This document shows positions 63,614 to 64,000 of a stretch of DNA of 64,000 nt, piece by piece. The translations under genes were made by a program, and so were the position numbers. Origin of the DNA: Nymphaea colorata (taxonomy: Eukaryota; Streptophyta; Magnoliopsida; Nymphaeales; Nymphaeaceae); assembly GCF_008831285.2 (NCBI RefSeq), contig NC_045140.1, forward strand, positions 15,994,370 to 16,058,369, written 5' to 3'. The notes beneath the pieces were generated by a model that was not told the origin of the DNA, did no database searches, and saw only the letters and a program-made list of their open reading frames with translations. Within the stretch, counting starts at the first letter, position 1, and each line of letters opens with the position of its first letter.

Positions 63614-64000
63614 GTATGTTCACACCAGAAACTGTCATGTTAAGCCTAAACCGCCAATAAAGTTCAGCAGTGGAAGAAACATCCATTCAAACCAGGCGCA
63701 CTGTAACGCTCAAAGCATTCAAGCGGAAAGGCCAAGTGACAGTGGAACTCTCTCTCTCTCTCTCTCATCCTTCTGTGAGGCAGATGTACAGATGAAGAAA
63801 GACAATGATAACAATCTTGATTTCTTTAATTTCGATCCTATACGAGTCGGACTCGATCGTATAGAGAAAACAGAGACGACCGACCTTCACAAACTCTGAT
63901 ACCCATCTCCGCTCACTCACAGAGTGGATATGGGTTCGGTTTGAAACAGTTCAAACTAGCATGAAAATGACTAACATCCATGCACCTAGCGTTTTCTTTT

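Larger units (their letters stand above)
56151..64000. other. Intergenic: upstream flank of CSN5 pseudogene, no gene recognised
   Basis: The first few hundred bases were presumably the promoter of the CSN5 copy. The rest is AT-rich with degenerate repeats (57.0-57.6 and 59.5-59.7 kb), a MITE at 59736-59903, a poly(T) tract near 60083, and microsatellites at 62.8, 63.6 and 63.75 kb. Frames at 60317-60700 (127 codons) and 61813-62019 have no recognisable family or splice context. CT-rich DNA at 63.58-63.77 kb could be a gene leader running off the right edge, but I cannot support that. Confidence 0.5.

Overview
This is nuclear DNA of a flowering plant. The genes carry GT-AG introns, the non-coding DNA is AT-rich with many TA, CT and GA microsatellites, and the gene set is plant-typical: a plastid tocopherol-pathway enzyme with a transit peptide and a two-B-box plus CCT CONSTANS-like factor. 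The species cannot be fixed from the sequence. I see no bacterial or organellar features.

Layout. 1-3.8 kb: TA microsatellite with inverted motifs, one copy of a dispersed repeat, no gene. 3.8-9.8 kb (-): a U-box plus cyclophilin protein (CYP65/PUB49), rebuilt as 10 coding exons and 596 aa. 10.9-13.4 kb (+): a head-to-head gene for a small charged protein of unknown function. 16.3-21.6 kb (+): LSM5, with TATA box, CT-rich leader, probable leader intron and four coding exons (85 aa). 28.0-29.4 kb (-): a CONSTANS-like factor (two exons, 397 aa). 35.4-41.7 kb (-): homogentisate phytyltransferase VTE2 (13 exons, 415 aa). 51.4-56.1 kb (-): a decayed, intron-containing copy of COP9 signalosome subunit CSN5. 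The rest (21.6-28.0, 29.4-35.4, 42.2-51.4 and 56.2-64.0 kb) is repeat-bearing intergenic DNA in which I find no convincing gene.

The intact genes are unrelated housekeeping or regulatory genes (ubiquitin/prolyl isomerisation, U6 snRNP and mRNA decay, light/flowering-type transcription, vitamin E synthesis). They do not form a cluster. The splice models of CYP65, LSM5, VTE2 and COL keep frame across every junction, which is the main support for the coordinates.

The most notable item is the CSN5 copy. It keeps the expected intron positions but has at least four frameshifts, three in-frame stops and a deletion that removes the zinc-binding JAMM motif. An old miniature Copia-type LTR element lies in one of its introns. 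Other signals are two small TIR elements, a 67-bp near-identical duplication, an inverted pair of a dispersed repeat, and a perfect 20-bp-stem hairpin at 33.8 kb. I did not find a clearly new biological system.
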